Source: an uncultured Peptoniphilus sp.
GTDB taxonomy: Bacteria; Bacillota; Clostridia; Tissierellales; Peptoniphilaceae
Assembly: GCA_947254665.1 (NCBI GenBank)
Contig: CAMYEJ010000078.1
Span: forward strand, 1 to 6,392
DNA: 6,392 nucleotides
Direction of reading: 5' to 3'
The translations under genes were made by a program, and so were the position numbers. Positions within the stretch are counted from its first letter, which is position 1. Every line of letters begins with the position of its first letter. This document shows, piece by piece, positions 6,292 to 6,392 of this stretch. The notes beneath the pieces were generated by a model, which searched no databases, was not told the origin of the DNA, and saw only the letters and a program-made list of their open reading frames with translations.

Positions 6292-6306
6292 CTAAGTTCC
6301 TTTGTT
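6275..6306 (+). terminator. Probable terminator of the rsmD-coaD unit
   Basis: AGGAACTTAG (6275-6284) pairs perfectly with CTAAGTTCCT (6292-6301), a 10-bp stem with a 7-base loop AGGATAA. The left arm encodes the last residues of the coiled-coil protein, and its stop TAA (6289-6291) lies in the loop. The tail TTTGTT is short and interrupted, so the hairpin may be leaky or may mainly protect the 3' end. Confidence 0.7.
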
Positions 6307-6340
6307 ATATGTGCTTTTTGTTTGCAGGATAAAGTAAAAT

Positions 6341-6355
6341 TAATAATTGTTATCA
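6341..6355 (+). promoter_or_regulatory. Candidate Fur-family operator overlapping a possible extended -10
   Basis: TAATAATTGTTATCA matches the 7-1-7 Fur box TGATAAT-N-ATTATCA at 12 of 14 defined positions. It overlaps TGT-TATCAT (6348-6356), an extended -10 with five of six consensus bases, though no good -35 is found at normal spacing. Together they could control a gene starting to the right of the window. The sequence is AT-rich, so a chance match remains possible. No target gene can be seen. Confidence 0.3.
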
Positions 6356-6392
6356 TGCTCTACATTAGCATTTAAAATAAAAACTAATGCTC

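Noticed and set aside
6363..6389. Short inverted repeat CATTAG ... CTAATG and A-rich stretch followed by CTAATGCTC at the window end
   Set aside because: The 6-bp stem with a 15-base loop is too weak. The final CTAATGCTC could be the left arm of another terminator, but the matching arm would lie outside the window.

Overview
The window is AT-rich, densely packed DNA from a low-GC Gram-positive bacterium. AGA and ATA codons dominate, ribosome binding sites are strong GGAGG types, and terminators are factor-independent. The order Asp23-family gene, fakA, recG, rsmD, coaD, coiled-coil gene is a housekeeping arrangement typical of Clostridia and Tissierellia. The protein sequences suggest the Peptoniphilus/Anaerococcus group (inference; no search was run). 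All genes read on the + strand. I see no mobile element, CRISPR array, tRNA, rRNA or toxin/defence locus.

Layout. (1) 1-572 is the 3' part of a gene for a UBA-like plus DUF4342 protein, already open at the left edge and closed by a clear terminator at 585-614. (2) A strong extended -10 promoter at 676-705 starts a transcript with a yloU-like Asp23/Gls24-family gene (728-1081) and fakA (1091-2725). (3) A second terminator-like hairpin, whose left arm contains the fakA stop codon, separates fakA from recG (2777-4789). recG has no convincing promoter of its own, so it probably depends on read-through. (4) A promoter straddling the recG stop codon (4783-4811) probably starts a third unit: rsmD (4830-5390), coaD (5368-5847, overlapping rsmD by 23 bases) and an uncharacterised coiled-coil gene (5851-6291). 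That unit ends in a 10-bp hairpin at 6275-6306. (5) The last ~90 bases hold no gene but contain a Fur-box-like 15-mer overlapping a possible extended -10 element, perhaps the control region of a gene beyond the right edge.

How the genes relate. FakA is the kinase subunit that activates FakB-bound fatty acids for phospholipid synthesis. CoaD makes dephospho-CoA and so feeds acyl metabolism. RsmD modifies 16S rRNA. RecG rescues stalled replication forks and recombination intermediates. The clustering is conserved core-genome synteny, not one pathway. I found no convincing undescribed system. The items most worth a second look are the uncharacterised coiled-coil protein, the UBA/DUF4342 protein, the fakA-recG hairpin and the Fur-like site at the right end.
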